NCBI RefSeq assembly: GCF_038150125.1
Contig: NZ_JBBVMF010000002.1
Location: forward strand, 186,001-250,000
Length of the DNA: 64,000 nt
Direction of reading: 5' to 3'
From: SW132 sp038150125
Lineage (GTDB): Bacteria > Bacteroidota > Rhodothermia > Balneolales > Balneolaceae
In this document: positions 63,952-64,000 of the stretch, piece by piece
Layout of the letters: each line of letters opens with the position of its first letter
Numbering within the stretch: the stretch's first letter is position 1
Program-made: the position numbers and the translations under genes
The notes under the pieces: model-generated
Seen by the model: only the letters and a program-made list of their open reading frames with translations
What the model was told of the DNA's origin: nothing
The model's database searches: none

Positions 63952-64000
63952 TAGAATAAAAGTGAGCGGTGTGTTCATTCTTCGTTTTTAATTTAATCTT

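Noticed and set aside
1..64000. CRISPR arrays, prophage and rRNA genes
   Set aside because: No regular spaced repeats, no phage structural genes and no rRNA segments were seen; the single holin-family gene belongs to a chromosomal YqjE-like group.

Overview
The window looks like a chromosomal segment of a marine or halophilic member of the Balneolales/Rhodothermota side of the Bacteroidota. Evidence: a SusC/SusD pair; two secreted proteins ending in Por/T9SS type A sorting domains with the NYPNPFNPTT motif common in that lineage; the bacillithiol deacetylase BshB1; many LxxC lipoproteins; and several TTG starts. No plasmid, phage or CRISPR hallmark is visible. Genus cannot be fixed from the sequence alone.

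Layout. 1-4.5 kb (minus): type IV pilus/type II secretion-like module (GspE/PilB ATPase, cyclic-nucleotide-binding protein, PilT-like ATPase, and a PilM-like acidic protein cut by the window edge). 4.5-5.8 kb: non-coding, with dispersed repeats and tRNA-Ser(GGA). 5.8-12.9 kb (minus): alpha-glucan operon (LacI regulator, T9SS-exported GH13 amylase, lipoprotein GH13, SLC45/GPH-type sugar transporter) behind a perfect 16-bp LacI-type operator. 13-17.6 kb (minus): ispG, two rhomboids, a CrtI/CrtD-like desaturase. 18-25.8 kb (minus): a split MacAB-TolC-like exporter (two FtsX-type permeases, then a three-gene small-membrane-protein cassette and a dispersed repeat, then TolC, adaptor and ATPase). 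26-39 kb (plus): bshB1, SusC/SusD, a duplicated FG-GAP/ASPIC lipoprotein, a DUF305 lipoprotein and an LVIVD-repeat lipoprotein. 39-41 kb (minus): CDP-alcohol phosphatidyltransferase and inositol monophosphatase. 41-46 kb: a secreted T9SS nuclease divergent from thymidine kinase and a CNT nucleoside transporter, readable as a DNA-scavenging set. 46-53.6 kb (plus): three SurA/PpiC-type periplasmic chaperones, MoxR ATPase and a vWA-like membrane protein. 53.6-54.1 kb: a 397-bp MITE-like element with perfect 24-bp inverted ends and an 8-bp target duplication. 54.2-58 kb (minus): der, a lone nuoI, a DinB-like protein, a membrane protein and a peroxiredoxin. 58-62.3 kb: UvrD-like helicase, MsrB and DUF3095. 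62.4-63.8 kb (plus): a Wzi-like outer-membrane protein.

How it fits together. The amylase operon and the SusCD locus, 15 kb apart, carry similar LacI-type palindromes and may form one glycan regulon. The most unusual non-coding signals are the MITE-like element, the tandem micro-ORFs near 1.9 kb (AGG-AGG-TGA junction followed by a Cys4 tract), and the palindromes upstream of lacI, susC and the UvrD gene.
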